Below the pieces are notes generated by a model. It did not search any database. It had not been told where the DNA came from and saw only the letters and a program-made list of their open reading frames with translations. Shown piece by piece: positions 25,746-37,700 of a stretch of DNA of 64,000 nucleotides. Location of the stretch: positions 20,300,001-20,364,000 of the forward strand of contig NC_092671.1 of the NCBI RefSeq assembly GCF_964355755.1, in the 5' to 3' direction. This DNA comes from Antedon mediterranea. Taxonomy: Eukaryota; Echinodermata; Crinoidea; Comatulida; Antedonidae. Both the position numbers and the translations under genes were made by a program. Every line of letters starts with the position of its first letter. Positions within the stretch are counted from its first letter, which is position 1.

Positions 25746-26909
25746 AAGTCAATAGTCTATATATAAATTATGGTTAATTCTGACATAGGCGAGCACAATG
25801 CAAAAACTTCGGTACAAATCTCCGCCTTGGATGGATACCTACCTTATCTATCTGAGATGTACCGCGAAACGTAGATTTGATAACATTAGTGTTCACGGCG
25901 ACGCTATTGTTCCATATTTCTATCTTAGGAAGATATTATAAAGAGTTTTTTAACACAATTTATGATTTCAACATTAGATTTTCATCTCAATTTCAATTCT
26001 TCCCGGTCAAAGTAATTTCCGAGTTTAAGTTAAGTTCACCTTCCAACAACCTGTTTTCAAATATTATCTCCATTTTATACACAAGTAGTTAAAATAATAG
26101 ATTTGACCCTAAAGGTGACTGGAAACAGGCACTTTCCATCAATCAATACAGTGTCCATTTGGAAGACGAAAAAAAAACCAGAATATTTGGCCATTAATCA
26201 TAGCCATTTCAGTTTTTTGGAAGACGAAAAAAAAATCAGATATAGGCCATTAATCATAGCCATTTCAGTTTTTTGTTTATTTTAAAACATACCGCGGCGC
26301 CTGTGTGAAGGTACAGTAGTTAAATAATAGGAATTATACTGCAAATTAATAAAGATCAAATTAAATATACGCCATAAAGAATCAGAATATATTGTGGGGA
26401 ATAGTATTATAAAATTACATAGGGAGAACAATTTGTGAAAACCACCTCTATTCGGGGCAAATCATAAATTCGATTTAATCGGTAATAAATATTAAATTAC
26501 GGCGACTGAAAACGCTAGCTCATTATCCGCGCTACTCATGCCAGTGAGGGAAGGGTGATGATGTCACGTGGGTGGTTTAACTGCAATAATAAAGATTTGT
26601 ACATAATATACGGCGACTGAAAACGCTAGCTCATTATCCGTTAAAAAAAATCTATATCCAACCTCTGCAGCACAGATTGAAAAAAAAATGGATCGAATTT
26701 CTGTTTTGAGTATACAGTACTTGCCTTTACGACGCCTGAGGGAATAGACACTTGTGGAACGACACAGAGATTGGAATGTTCCATTCATCGCAAATCAATA
26801 CATTTGTATAAACGTATATTAAATCTATCACAATAGTATTTTTTAAGAAAATCGGCCTGTCTTCAACATTATGATACTGTACTCGAGCTGTTCAACCGGT
26901 TTTCAGCTA

Positions 26910-28136
26910 TCTATATATAAATTTACGTAAGGGCAAAATTCTGTAAATCGCGCGTTATTTCTAGAATGTGTACTCGATGGTATGTAAAGTTGGTCATAAT
27001 CTCGGTACTGATTTTAACCACCTGATGTAACCCTGTTTACTAATTAAATTTAGTTAGATAATTAGTTATTGACAATTAAAACGAATTTAGGTTCAACCAT
27101 TTGCCCCAAATAGGGGTGTTTTCCGATCGTGGTATACACTGTCTAATGGATGTCCTCGTGAAAAATACCTGTACACAATAATACGAGGATACTTCGCATT
27201 TTCCTATCTCCTCCTACGATAATTGTTTTTAATAGCTGAAAACCGGTTGAACAGCTCGAGTAGAGTATCATAATGTTGAAGACAGGCCGATTTTCTTTAA
27301 AAAATACTATTTTGATAGATTTAATATACGTTTATACAAATGTATTGATTTGCGATGAATGGAACATTCCAAATTATTTGGTTTAACCATGCTTGCATAC
27401 CTCCATGATTTAACACAAGTAGGTCAATTTATGGGCCCTTTGAGAATAAACATAAATAGTATTGTAAACCTATACAATACTGTAAATAGGTATTAACCAC
27501 TTTTGATAGCCATTTGAATCGCAAATTTCTTATTGTGTGCGTTGGTAGGCCTACTGTTTATTATAATATAAACAAATATACTAATAAACTTTATTACTGT
27601 GAGTGTGGGTAGCCCCTACTTTTAGATTATAAACACATAATAATATAATACTTTATTACTGACAGTTGCTTCTCAACGTTTGTATTGATTAATAATTACA
27701 AAAAAAATATAAACGTCGTGGTGGTGTATCGTTACATGTACTTTACTATTTCAATCGACTATGACAGTGACAATTTTAACAGTTATTAAATCGGAAATGT
27801 TTTACTCTATTTAGTGTTATGTTATTTATAGGCCTATTAAAAAAAAAACCCAACCCTCAATAATGTTAGATACAAAATACAAATTGGGTTTGTTTAAATG
27901 AGTCCAAATGAAACATTTGGACTCATTTTGTGAGAAGTTTCTCTTTTGGAAGTAATTCGCACGGTGCTAATTTTGGTTGACTACATAAATACATAAATAA
28001 ATGTTTTATAGTCATGCGGTACGTAGGCCTACATTTTGAAATCGCCAGTTTTTTTACGCTGAAATTACTATGTATTCGAGAACCATATGTGGGCACGACC
28101 TAGATGGTACGCGAGCGAAGCGAGCGTGCCATCTAG
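26910..28136 (+). mobile_element. Non-autonomous Helitron, copy 3 (nested, complete ends)
   Basis: It starts TCTATATATAAATTTACG at 26910. It ends in CTAG at 28136 after a near-perfect hairpin at 28110-28136, with arms CTAGATGGTACGC and GCGTGCCATCTAG (one wobble). It inserted between A (26909) and T (28137) of copy 2 in the opposite orientation, with no duplication. The interior 27375-27720 differs from copies 1 and 2, while about 26910-27370 and 27725-28136 align with them. A self-complementary CAAATGTTTCATTTG-type segment (about 27890-27930) is peculiar to it. No coding capacity is visible. Confidence 0.9.
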
Positions 28137-28460
28137 TTAAAAACAATTATCGTAGGAGGAGATAGGAAAATGCGAAGCCTCCTCGCATTTTTGTGGCGGG
28201 TATTTTTCAAGATGGACATCCATTAGACAGTGTATACCACGATCGGAAAACACCCCTATTTGGGGCAAATCGTTGAACCTAAATTCGTTTTAATCGTCAA
28301 TAACTAATTATCTAACTTAATTTAATTAGTAAACAGGGTTACATCAGGTGGTTAAAATCAGTACCGAAAGTACGAACCAACTTTACATACCATCGAGTAA
28401 AAATTCTAAAAGTAAGGCGCGATTTACCGAATTTTACCCTTACGTAAATTTATATATAGA

Positions 28461-30299
28461 TTAGGCTATAACATCAACAACATAACATCGACCTTCACAA
28501 TAAGGTATAAATATACTTGTTTTAATATTGTGTTCCTGTCTGAGATACTACAATTGAAATAAAAGCTTCAGTGAAAATAAATGAGATCTATAGACTAATT
28601 TAGAATTTGAAGTAGTTATCTTGACTTTACTTCAGATAGCCATCTTGAATTTGGGCCTTTATATTTCTTTAGAAAAAACGTATTTTTTTCATTCCTTATA
28701 TTATTAAAATATGAAATAAAATCAAAGTTTGCATTTAACAAAAAATATACACGACATATATATAAATGACATAAACCTCCTTCTAAAACCGTTTTACCCG
28801 AGTCATTATCATTCCGAAAACCATCGTCTACACATACTTCCATGGTCTGCACTTCCTAGAGTGGGGGAGCGAGTGAAGTGAGAGAATTGTTACACAATTG
28901 ATTTCCCAGTATTATGAATACGCAAAGCACAGAAAGGTAATTGTAGATTTGGAACTCAATGATTAAGTAAACAAGAAATATTTCTTACAAAAAACGCTGC
29001 TCGCTTATTGATGTAACAGTTTTAAAGATATATTGTCCCTCTGACAAATATTTTTTATTTCAAATTTGTTTTTGAATGTGTCATTTTATTTTCACATAAT
29101 AGTTATTTTATCTGAAAAAATGTAATTTAATGCAAAAAAATACTGTCAGACAATGGTTTGGGGTTATAATTAAACGTCTCTTTCTTTTTTTATACGTGAA
29201 TAAATATTATTTTTTGGTTACAGAAGTGAATAACTTTGATATGAAACACAGATTCAATTTCTGTCACTTTAGTTTATTTTATTGCTAAGGTCAAGTCTGG
29301 GGGTCATTTCATCACGCCTAGGTGCTTCAAGTGTGAAGTATCCTATTACAAACAACAACTTTAATGGACTATTTTGATAATAATTCAATGATTATCTGAT
29401 AGCGAATTACAGTATTATATATCGGTTCAATCTGTTGATTCGCGTCACCTAATCAAAGGGCAAGAATCCAAAATCGTTCAGCCGTGAGCCCTCATAGACT
29501 TTTTTCCCAGACGTTTTTTGGCTCCAGCAGCTGGGATCTATAAATTATAGTCGAGAATCCTTTTTAGCAAAAACGTCAGTGTGTAGTACTTTAATTGCTG
29601 CTTGCTTTCAGCTTATAAATGAGTCATCTCTTGTGACGTAGCGGGCTAGAGCAGCAGCGTGAAAAACGACATAAAGACATAATCCTGAAGTTTCAATGTC
29701 ACAAATCTTACTTTACCCCTTTTTCGCGCCAGCTAATACCCAAGAGGACATAATCAATAAGAAACTGTATCAACGCGAAAGCTATTTAGACAGTTTTAAT
29801 ATTTTGTAAACTCGACTAATTAAACCTTAGGTCCAGCGTACAGATAAGACGTGTCTCGATTCTCTCTCTCGTGAACTGGTTTTTCGCCAGTGTTTTTCGC
29901 CAGTGTTTTTCAACTTAATCGACACCGATCCAGAATAATTGAACAACATATGGAACAGTAAGATCTGGATCTACGCTCAGCCTGTATTTTAACTATTTTA
30001 TCTGAAATTTTTAATCGTTTTTATCCAGTTTTAATCCTCGTAAGCCCATACTACGACGAGGAGGACCAAGGTAACGATCAAAGGCGGTGCCCAGTCTGGG
30101 CGGTGATTTCATCCTAAGCCTAGCTCGACTTTTTGCTGTTTTTAAGCCTAAGTGCAATATTGATCACCTCAATCTAAGTATCAACGACATCATAAATAAA
30201 GAAGTTTTATATGGATATGTACAGTTTTTTGATGTATTTTAGTGTTTTTTTATTCCGTTTTTATCCAGTTTTCATTTGATTTGCTTCGTTGCGTTTGGC
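28461..30299. other. Spacer and probable LINE 5' leader; SINE-like fragment
   Basis: No exon is recognised. A stretch near 29818-29850 (TTAAACCTTAGGTCCAGCGT) resembles the body of the SINE at 1727 (TATAAACCGTAGGTCCAGTG) and may be an old fragment. The higher G+C sequence at 29930-30299, with a repeated TTTTTATCCAGTTTT word at about 30018 and 30257, probably belongs to the leader of the following LINE. Confidence 0.4.
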
Positions 30300-31919
30300 G
30301 AGAAGTTTTAATCAGCTGACCAACACTTGTTTACCTGTTTGATTGACATTGCTAAGCTCCTGGATTACTACAAATGTTCTTATTTTTTTATGCCTTCTAG
30401 TGAGAATTAACTTTACATGCCGCCCAACGTTAAACTCGGACATTTTTTCTACGTTAAACCCCAGCATATATGATAGCTGGGCAATTCAACCGAAGATACA
30501 TACGGATAACCTGAATATAATGTCTCCCTTATGGACAATGTACGGATCTTCTAAACCGTATCCAGTTTGCCGCTTAACCTTAAAAAACCCAAGTTTCCTG
30601 ATGGTACTTATTATTATCGCTGGAGACGTTTCTCCGAACCCAGGACCAATCAGAAACCCATGTTCAATTTGTAAAAAACCGATTGCGAAAACGCACAGGG
30701 CAATGAAATGCTCTGAATGTAAATGTCACTACCATATCAAGTGCGGAAGAATAACTAAAATTGTATATGATAAGCAACGGAACTCGAAAGATAATTGGTT
30801 ATGTAGGCCTAAAGAATGCCTCTTCAATCAGCTTCCGAATGATGAATGCATCAGTGACATTAATATTCATGACAAATTTATTGCCGACGCAAATAATGTG
30901 AATGAAACCCGACAAGATGGACATACATGTACAGAAGACATTTACAAGCATTTAAGCGAGGAATTCAACGTGTTTGACAAAGGCCTACATTTTATTCACC
31001 TTAATGCGCGGTCATTAGTTAATAAAATGTCTGAACTAAGGCACATCGCATCGAAGAGCTGTAACTGTTATATCCATCAGCGAGTCGTGGCTGGACGAAT
31101 CCATCACCGATAACGAGATCAAACCGGTCTGGTGGTGGAGTTTGTATCTACGTAAAAAATGAACGCGCCTTCACACGTAGAAATGATCTGGATATCGACG
31201 GTTTTGAAGCAATTTGGATAAATATATATCTGCCTCGTTCAAAGGAAATTGTGATTGGTACATGCTACCGCCCACAAAAACAGAATGTAACTTTATTTCT
31301 GAACAACTTTGAAGAAACTGTATCAAAAATCAAAGAGAGTAGTGAAATTTATATTCTTGGTGACTTTAACATATGTACTTTAAATATTAATCCAGTATCG
31401 CAAAGATATAATGATTGTCTTATAAGAAATGGTTTTTAGTAATGTTATTAAGGATATAACTAGAATAGGAAAAGAAAAAAGCTCATGTTTGGACCACATT
31501 GTTACTAATGTAATGTAATGTGAAGCAATCTGGAGTAATTAACATTGGCCTTAGTGACCATTTTCTTATTTATTGCACTAGAAAAATACCTAAGTCTCAT
31601 GTTCATAAAAATGAACACAACTCCGCAAAATTACGATCTTTAAAAAACTATAATGTAAATAACTATATTGAAACACTTAACGATATCGATTGGTCTGTTG
31701 TCACTAATAATGACGATGTAAATATCGCGTGATTAACTCTTAAAGATATCATCATTAAGGTGATCGACTCAATAGCGCCAATAAAAAAAGTTAGACTTAA
31801 ACAAAACATAGCACCCTGGTTTACCTCCGAAATTGCCAATGAAATCAAAGTAAGAGACAAACTTTTAAAAAAAATTTAAGAAAGATAAATCTAATCTAGA
31901 TATATACAGGTCATTGTGC

Positions 31920-32332
31920 ATTAGAGCTAATACACTATGTAGAACTTTCTCAAAATGCTCTAAAAACATAAAGTGTTTTTTGTTTAAAACATATTGTAAT
32001 AACTTATACTGTGCTTCTCTGTGGGAAAATTTTAATGTAAAATCAATGGAAGCACTAAAGGTGTGCTTCAACAATGCCTTACGCCTGCTCCTTAATAAAC
32101 CTAGGTCATGCAGTGCCAGCACCATGTTTGTAGAAAACCACATCTGCTCGTTCTACGAACTACAACGTAAGGTGGTGTTTGGCATGTTGTACAGGTTAGG
32201 GAGGTCAGACAATATTGTCATAAAATGTATTCATGAATTTGCTTTTCCTTCATCCAATCTACATAGTAGATGGATGAAGCTATTGTTCTAACCACGTGAC
32301 TATGTTGCGTAGGTTTTTTTTTTTAATATATC

Positions 32333-32377
<45 letters not shown>

Positions 32378-32469
32378 ATATTTGTTATATTTACAATAAT
32401 GTACACTAATTTGTTACTGAACTATGGAGAATTTTTTTTTTCCGAAATAAAAGATGAATGAATGAATGA
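31920..32469 (+). mobile_element. Younger 5'-truncated LINE nested in the 30-kb LINE
   Basis: The frame 31914-32291 is the C-terminal end of a different LINE: LCRTFSKCSKNIKCFLFKTY, then CNNLYCASLW, a LRLLLNKPRSCSASTMF block, and a KVVFGMLYRLGRSDN stretch. A (TA)n run (about 32336-32374), AATAAA and a GAATGAATGAAT tail follow. The flanks carry a diverged target duplication of about 20 bases: ATATATACAGGTCATTGTGC (31900-31919) and ATATATACAAATCTTATTGTGC-like sequence (32470-32491). Host LINE residues IYRSLC and IYKSYC on the two sides confirm this. Confidence 0.8.
32336..32374. repeat. (TA)n microsatellite
   Basis: About 18 TA units in the 3' end of the nested LINE. Shorter TA runs are at 16617-16641 and 60632-60651. 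Confidence 0.9.
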
Positions 32470-33775
32470 ATATATACAAATCTTATTGTGCCTCCAGGAA
32501 CAAAGCTCAGCGGCTGATCAAAAAAGCTAAATCTAATTATTTTCTCAATAAGATTGATGAAAATAAAGACAACCCTAAAAAATTATGGAAAACCCTAAAA
32601 CAGCTCGGATACGAGAAGAAATGTAAAACAAACACTAAAATAGTTCTCGATGCCAGACAATGGTAAAAAAACTTTCTGTCCAAAAGGCGTTGCCTCTCGT
32701 TTTAATGAGTTTTTTACGAATGTTGCGTCAACACTCGTCAAAAAACTCCCAACATGCATAGGCTTTTTCACCATGTCCACTAACGATCTTCATAAATACT
32801 ACGTAAAATTAAAAGGTAACTCAACTCGAAAGCCTAAATGTTAACAAAAGCGTCGGTCTAGATAATATTCCCTCAAGATTTTTACGAGACGGTACGATAA
32901 TCTTGGCTGAACCGATAGCTCATATCATTAACCTTTCGTTTAAAACTAATTGTTTTCCTCGTGATTTATTCTTAAAACAGCTAAAGTTACCCCACTATTT
33001 AAGAAAAATACTAGAACAAGTGTTGAGAATTATCGGCCGATTAGTATTCTGTCTACGGTATCAAAGATTCTTGAAAAATCTGTAGCTATACAAGTTGAAA
33101 GGTATCTTTCCAAAAATAATATACTTTATGCCTATCAATCCGGTTTTCGGAAGGCCCATTCAACTGAAAGCAACCTCATAAATCTCATCGACGGTTTAAA
33201 AAACAATAAGTCCAAAGGCCTTCTTACTGGAATGGTAGTGCCAGGACTGGTTAACTGAAAACAAATTATCTTTACATGTTGGCAAAACCGAAAGTATTAT
33301 CTTTGGTAGCAGAGCGAAGCTTAACAAAGTTAAAGAGTTTTCTGTGGAATTAATGGGCCGTAGAATCAAAAGTACTACGCAAGTTAAATATTTGGGTATT
33401 GATTTAGACCAATATGTATCATGTGATATTATTGCAACTAGTGTTATAAGTAAAGTTAAGTCAAGGTTGAAGTTTTTACATAGGCAAAGTTCATGCTTGA
33501 ATAAAAAATGTCGTAAACTATTAAGCACTGCTTTAATACAATGTACATTTTGACTATTCAGCCTCGGCATGGTACGGCGGTGTCAATAAGAATCTTAAAC
33601 ATAAATTACAAACTGCCCAAAACAAGATGGCACGTTTCATTTTAAATGTTGGTCCGAGGTCTCACATAGGTGCCAAAGAGCTTTCCGATCTTGGGTTTCT
33701 TAATGTCAGCCTCAGAAATAAGTTTTTAAGATTAAATTATGTTCACAAAATTCTTTTTTATTTAATAAACATGTA

Positions 33776-34789
33776 ATATATAAATTTTTTTAAACGTAAT
33801 TTTTAAAGTTCATACAATTCCCTACGGAGGGCGCAATTTATGTACTTAGTTCGTGGCTAAAATCGATTATTTTCGGGGATGTTGTGGACCCTATAAACTA
33901 TATTTCGAAAACTACAAGTCAGATTTTCATAATTCTTTCTTCATTTTAATATTGATACAAAATATTAACTGGCAATGTATGCTAATAACTTCTAATGTTG
34001 CATCGTTATCACTAGCCTAGATAGTAGACCTATACTAGTAGTATGCGAGTGGGTCGCCCGCGGGTCATAGGGTAGGGAGTTAATTCTCCTACCCTGGAAA
34101 TATAGGCTTACTGAAGTTTAGTTTATGATTATAATTTTGTTCTGTACATTAGGCCAGAATATATTGTTAAACAAAAATAGTAAGTCGCACTGTAGCAATC
34201 GTAATCATTGTATATAACAACACTGTCGCACTTTCTAATAACTGCTGTACCAGTTCCCTTCGTTAGACCTACAACAGGCAAAATGTATTCAAAAGTAATG
34301 ATTTGTGAAACCGATTCATACTAGTTTATATTATGTAGCTAAGCAGGACATGGCAAACGGATATATAATTGATTTGAAAACCGTCATTTTGGAGCAGGAT
34401 TAAATTTCAATGATGACCACAATGACATCCGGAGTAGGTCTACTGTATACTTATTTTGGTGACCTACAAAGAATTGTATTGATTTATAGCAACCACTAAT
34501 AATCATATAGGCCTACTCAAGATTTTTCGTAATTATTCGTATTTTTCTTTTACAGTAGACTCATTAAAAAAATCTATTTTTTTATGGATTTCAATCTCAA
34601 ATGTTTGATTTAATATTTAGATACGTACATATGGAAAAGTATAATGGAAATGACTCAAACCTATACCAGATAAACACCTTTACGTCATACTATTAGAAGT
34701 TGAAGCAATGTATGTATGTAGTCATACCAGTTTAATAACAATAAGGAAGACATTGACTGCCCCTGATCTGTTGCTAAATCATTGGAAAG
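33776..34789. other. Intergenic, receptor-2 5' flank
   Basis: No gene recognised. A G+C-richer segment at 34020-34110 contains a CAGGGTAG/CTACCCTG-type inverted pair (GGGTAGGGAGTTAATTCTCCTACCC). The start of receptor 2 follows at 34790. Confidence 0.45.
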
Positions 34790-37700
34790 ATGGGTGACAT
34801 CTATCGCGAAAAATCATGGCTTTTTTGTGTTATTTTATTCATTTTGTTACTAGGTCTAAGTATAAATGATGATGTGGTTTGTGGGAACATAACCGATAGT
34901 AATGACAATGTATGTACTACAGTAAGGTTAGTAAGAAATGTTATTGTGTTTATAATAGGTTTTGCTATTTGGTTGGTGTAAGTAGTGAATGTCATTATTT
35001 TACTCAATACAAGAATTTGAAATAGATTGATGCTATAAAGTAGTGCTTAGTGTTATCAATCGTTTGGTTATTAAAGAAACTGTAATTATTGTAATGGTTT
35101 AATGCAACATGTATCCCATTTTCACGGTATCATGTCCATCGACTTAACCCTGTAGTATCGTGTCTGCTAATGGAAAAAGGCCCAACCATAGGACCTGGTT
35201 ACTTACACCTGACCCTCTAAACAATCCACTATGAAAACGGTTCTCGGTATTGTATACGATTTGTCCAGAATCATAGGAAAGTACTGTCCGTGTTGTATTA
35301 AGGACATCTCATAAGGCCACTGATTTTGATTGTATTGTTTTAGAAATCCTAAATCTAGTCTGGTATGATTAAATAAATAAATTATAATAAAATAATATGA
35401 TAAGCCTAATACTGGACAACATTGTCTTAAATGGAAATACAGCACCGAGAATCAGGTTTAAAACTTAGATCCTAGTATATCGATCGATTGGGAAGCTGAC
35501 GTTTTTAAAAATAGCAATACAGTGTGACACATGTGAGTTGAGCGCAAGGTAAATTTAATGTTGTCTGCGCGTATCATTATACGAATAGTTTGATACCCGT
35601 AAAGAAAAAGTATTAACATCTTGATAATGTGTATAGGTTAGATATGTTGTCCAACTGTGAAGCATTCATCTTATATTCGAACAATTGTGATTTACATTTT
35701 GATGGTAGATTGTGTGAATTTGTTCATCCGGAAAGGTACGTTTATTTTTGTTTTCACAGACGTATTCAGAACGTACATATTTCTATTTGCCCTAATGAAA
35801 CATTTTACAAAACAATGACCGGAAGTACGACATTTGACCCTCGACCCCATTTCTCAATATTGTATATAAATATAATAAAATTAAAATGTCTCCTCTCAAA
35901 TGACTCAGATACATGTTTCTAGTAGGATATAAGACTGTTAAGTAAATCTCAAAAATTCACATGAATAACTCGCCTGGAAAGTATGCAAATTAGTAGTACA
36001 AGTTACATGAAATATGCAAATTAGAGGGTGAAATCACATAATATAAGGCTAGAGAGTTGATTTTTTCAAAGACGAGTTTAGAATGTACATATTTCTATTG
36101 CTCTAATGAAACATTTTACTAAAAAATTGAAGTACAAAAATTGACCCTTGACCCCATTTCTCAATGTTTGCATACAGAATGCGACTAAAATGTCTGTGTA
36201 GAGTCTTTGTTTTGGCCTCAAATGACTCGTATAAAGGTTTCTGAGTAGGATTGTTTAGTATTATTCTCATACTCGCCTCCAAAGTATGCATATTAGTAGT
36301 ATACAACGGGTGAAAGTTACCATATCATTATCGTTTTTCGCGATATGGCACCACTGTAATGTGTAACTTGTACTACTAATTTCCATACTTTCGAGATGCA
36401 TGGCAGGGGTGTGATTTGGGAATTACAAAACGGTCCTATTCTGGCTTTTTGAAAATAGTATTCATCAATTTGAGGCAAAAACTAAATCTCTACAGACATT
36501 TTAGTTACATAAATGCATTGAGAAATGGGGCTTGTACTTTTGTCATTTTTTATTACAGAAAATACAAATAAGTACATTCTGTGAAAAATCATCTCTCTAG
36601 CATTAGCGGTTTAAGATTCGGCGGGAATGTTGTAGTTTCACCCCATAAATTACATATTTAATGTAACCTGTACCACTAATTTGCATATTTTCGAGGTGCG
36701 TGATAAAGGTGTGATTTGGAAATTACTAAACGGTCCTATGCTGGCAATAGTAAACCTGTATCCAAGTCATGTATGTCTGTACAGACATTTTAGTTGCATT
36801 ATTTATGCAAAATTGAGAAATGGGGTCATGGGAGCATATTTCATGTAACTTGTATTACTAATTGGCATACTTGTGAGGTGAGTGATTTACTTACTTTATT
36901 AGAAACCTGTATCCGAGTCATTTGAAGGCAGAAAAAAGTCTATATAGACATTTTAATTTAATTATATAGGCCCTATGCAATAATTTGAAATGGGGTCGAG
37001 GGCAAAATGTCGTACATCCTGTTATTTTTTTGTAAAATGTTTCATTAGAGCAACTAGAGATAGGCCCTATGTACATTCTGAATGTGTCTGTGAAATCGTC
37101 TATATAGATTAAAGTACAGTATAGCGATAAACGATGAATTCAAACTAAATATAATCATGAATCTTGCCCAGTGACATAGATAAAAAGACTTGATTTTTGT
37201 ATTCGATAGTGATACGTCTTTATTACAAATCAACTGTTGTCCCGGATATACTGGTACTGACTGTTATGAAGGTAAGGGTTATGATATACATTGCCATAAT
37301 AATGTTTATTATAATGATTCATTATCATTATCACCACATCATCATCACCACCACGACACCATCATCAATAATAATAGTGGCCAACCTGTATCGGATCACA
37401 CAAGCCCATTACAATGTGAAATACTGAAAACTGATCCAACCAATCATTTATGCATCATTTTACTTCTCTTAATTTTTTCTTCCATTGGTAGAATGTCCGG
37501 AGAATATGTTTGGACTTAATTGTCTTGGTAACTGTGAATGCCAAAATGGTGCCACATGTAACCCCATCAACGGATCATGCACATGCCCTGATGGTTATAC
37601 CGGTGAATTTTGTGAGCGTACCTGTACGGAAGGATTATATGGTGGTGGATGCTTATTGACATGCCCTGATTGCCACACAGACAGCTACTGCGATCATACC

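Larger units (their letters stand above)
25059..28460 (-). mobile_element. Non-autonomous Helitron, copy 2 (outer, split by copy 3)
   Basis: It has the same ends as copy 1. The left end is CTAGAT then CTAGGTCGTGCCCACAGATG (25059 on). The right end is ...AAATTTATATATAGA (28460). The flanks are A on the left (CTTCATA) and T on the right (TTAGGC), as Helitrons require. The element is cut in two by copy 3: its left part is 25059-26909 and its right part 28137-28460, and CAGCTA|TTAAAAAC rejoins exactly as in copy 1. The 3'-terminal hairpin present in copies 1 and 3 is missing. The interior at about 25510-26430 is absent from copy 1 and holds a minisatellite and a repeat also found alone at 24.05 kb. 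Confidence 0.88.
30300..33775 (+). mobile_element. LINE with 2A-like leader, PHD finger, EN and RT; broken
   Basis: The frame 30343-31113 (256 residues) starts with a hydrophobic segment, then IIIAGDVSPNPGP at about residues 92-104, a variant of the 2A ribosome-skipping motif known from echinoderm and other LINEs. A PHD finger follows: CSICKKPIAKTHRAMKCSEC, HYHIKCGR, and a WLC...C end. The endonuclease begins at LHFIHLNARSLVNKM. After frameshifts it continues through YVKN, IGTCYRPQ, ILGDFNI (31340-31390) and SDH (about 31553). A younger LINE interrupts at 31920-32469. The linker, then RT fingers (ENYRPISILSTVSKILEKS, GFRKAHSTESNL), run to about 33230. There the palm, with its catalytic FADD, is deleted and the frame resumes at the thumb (DWLTENKLSLHVGKTESIIF), ending near YVHKIL (33760). 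The element is a dead copy. Confidence 0.88.

Noticed and set aside
37190-37519. Read-through frame across receptor-2 exon 3, intron and exon 4 start
   Set aside because: The poly-His stretch comes from an intronic CAT/CAC microsatellite; the spliced model keeps phase and EGF cysteine spacing.
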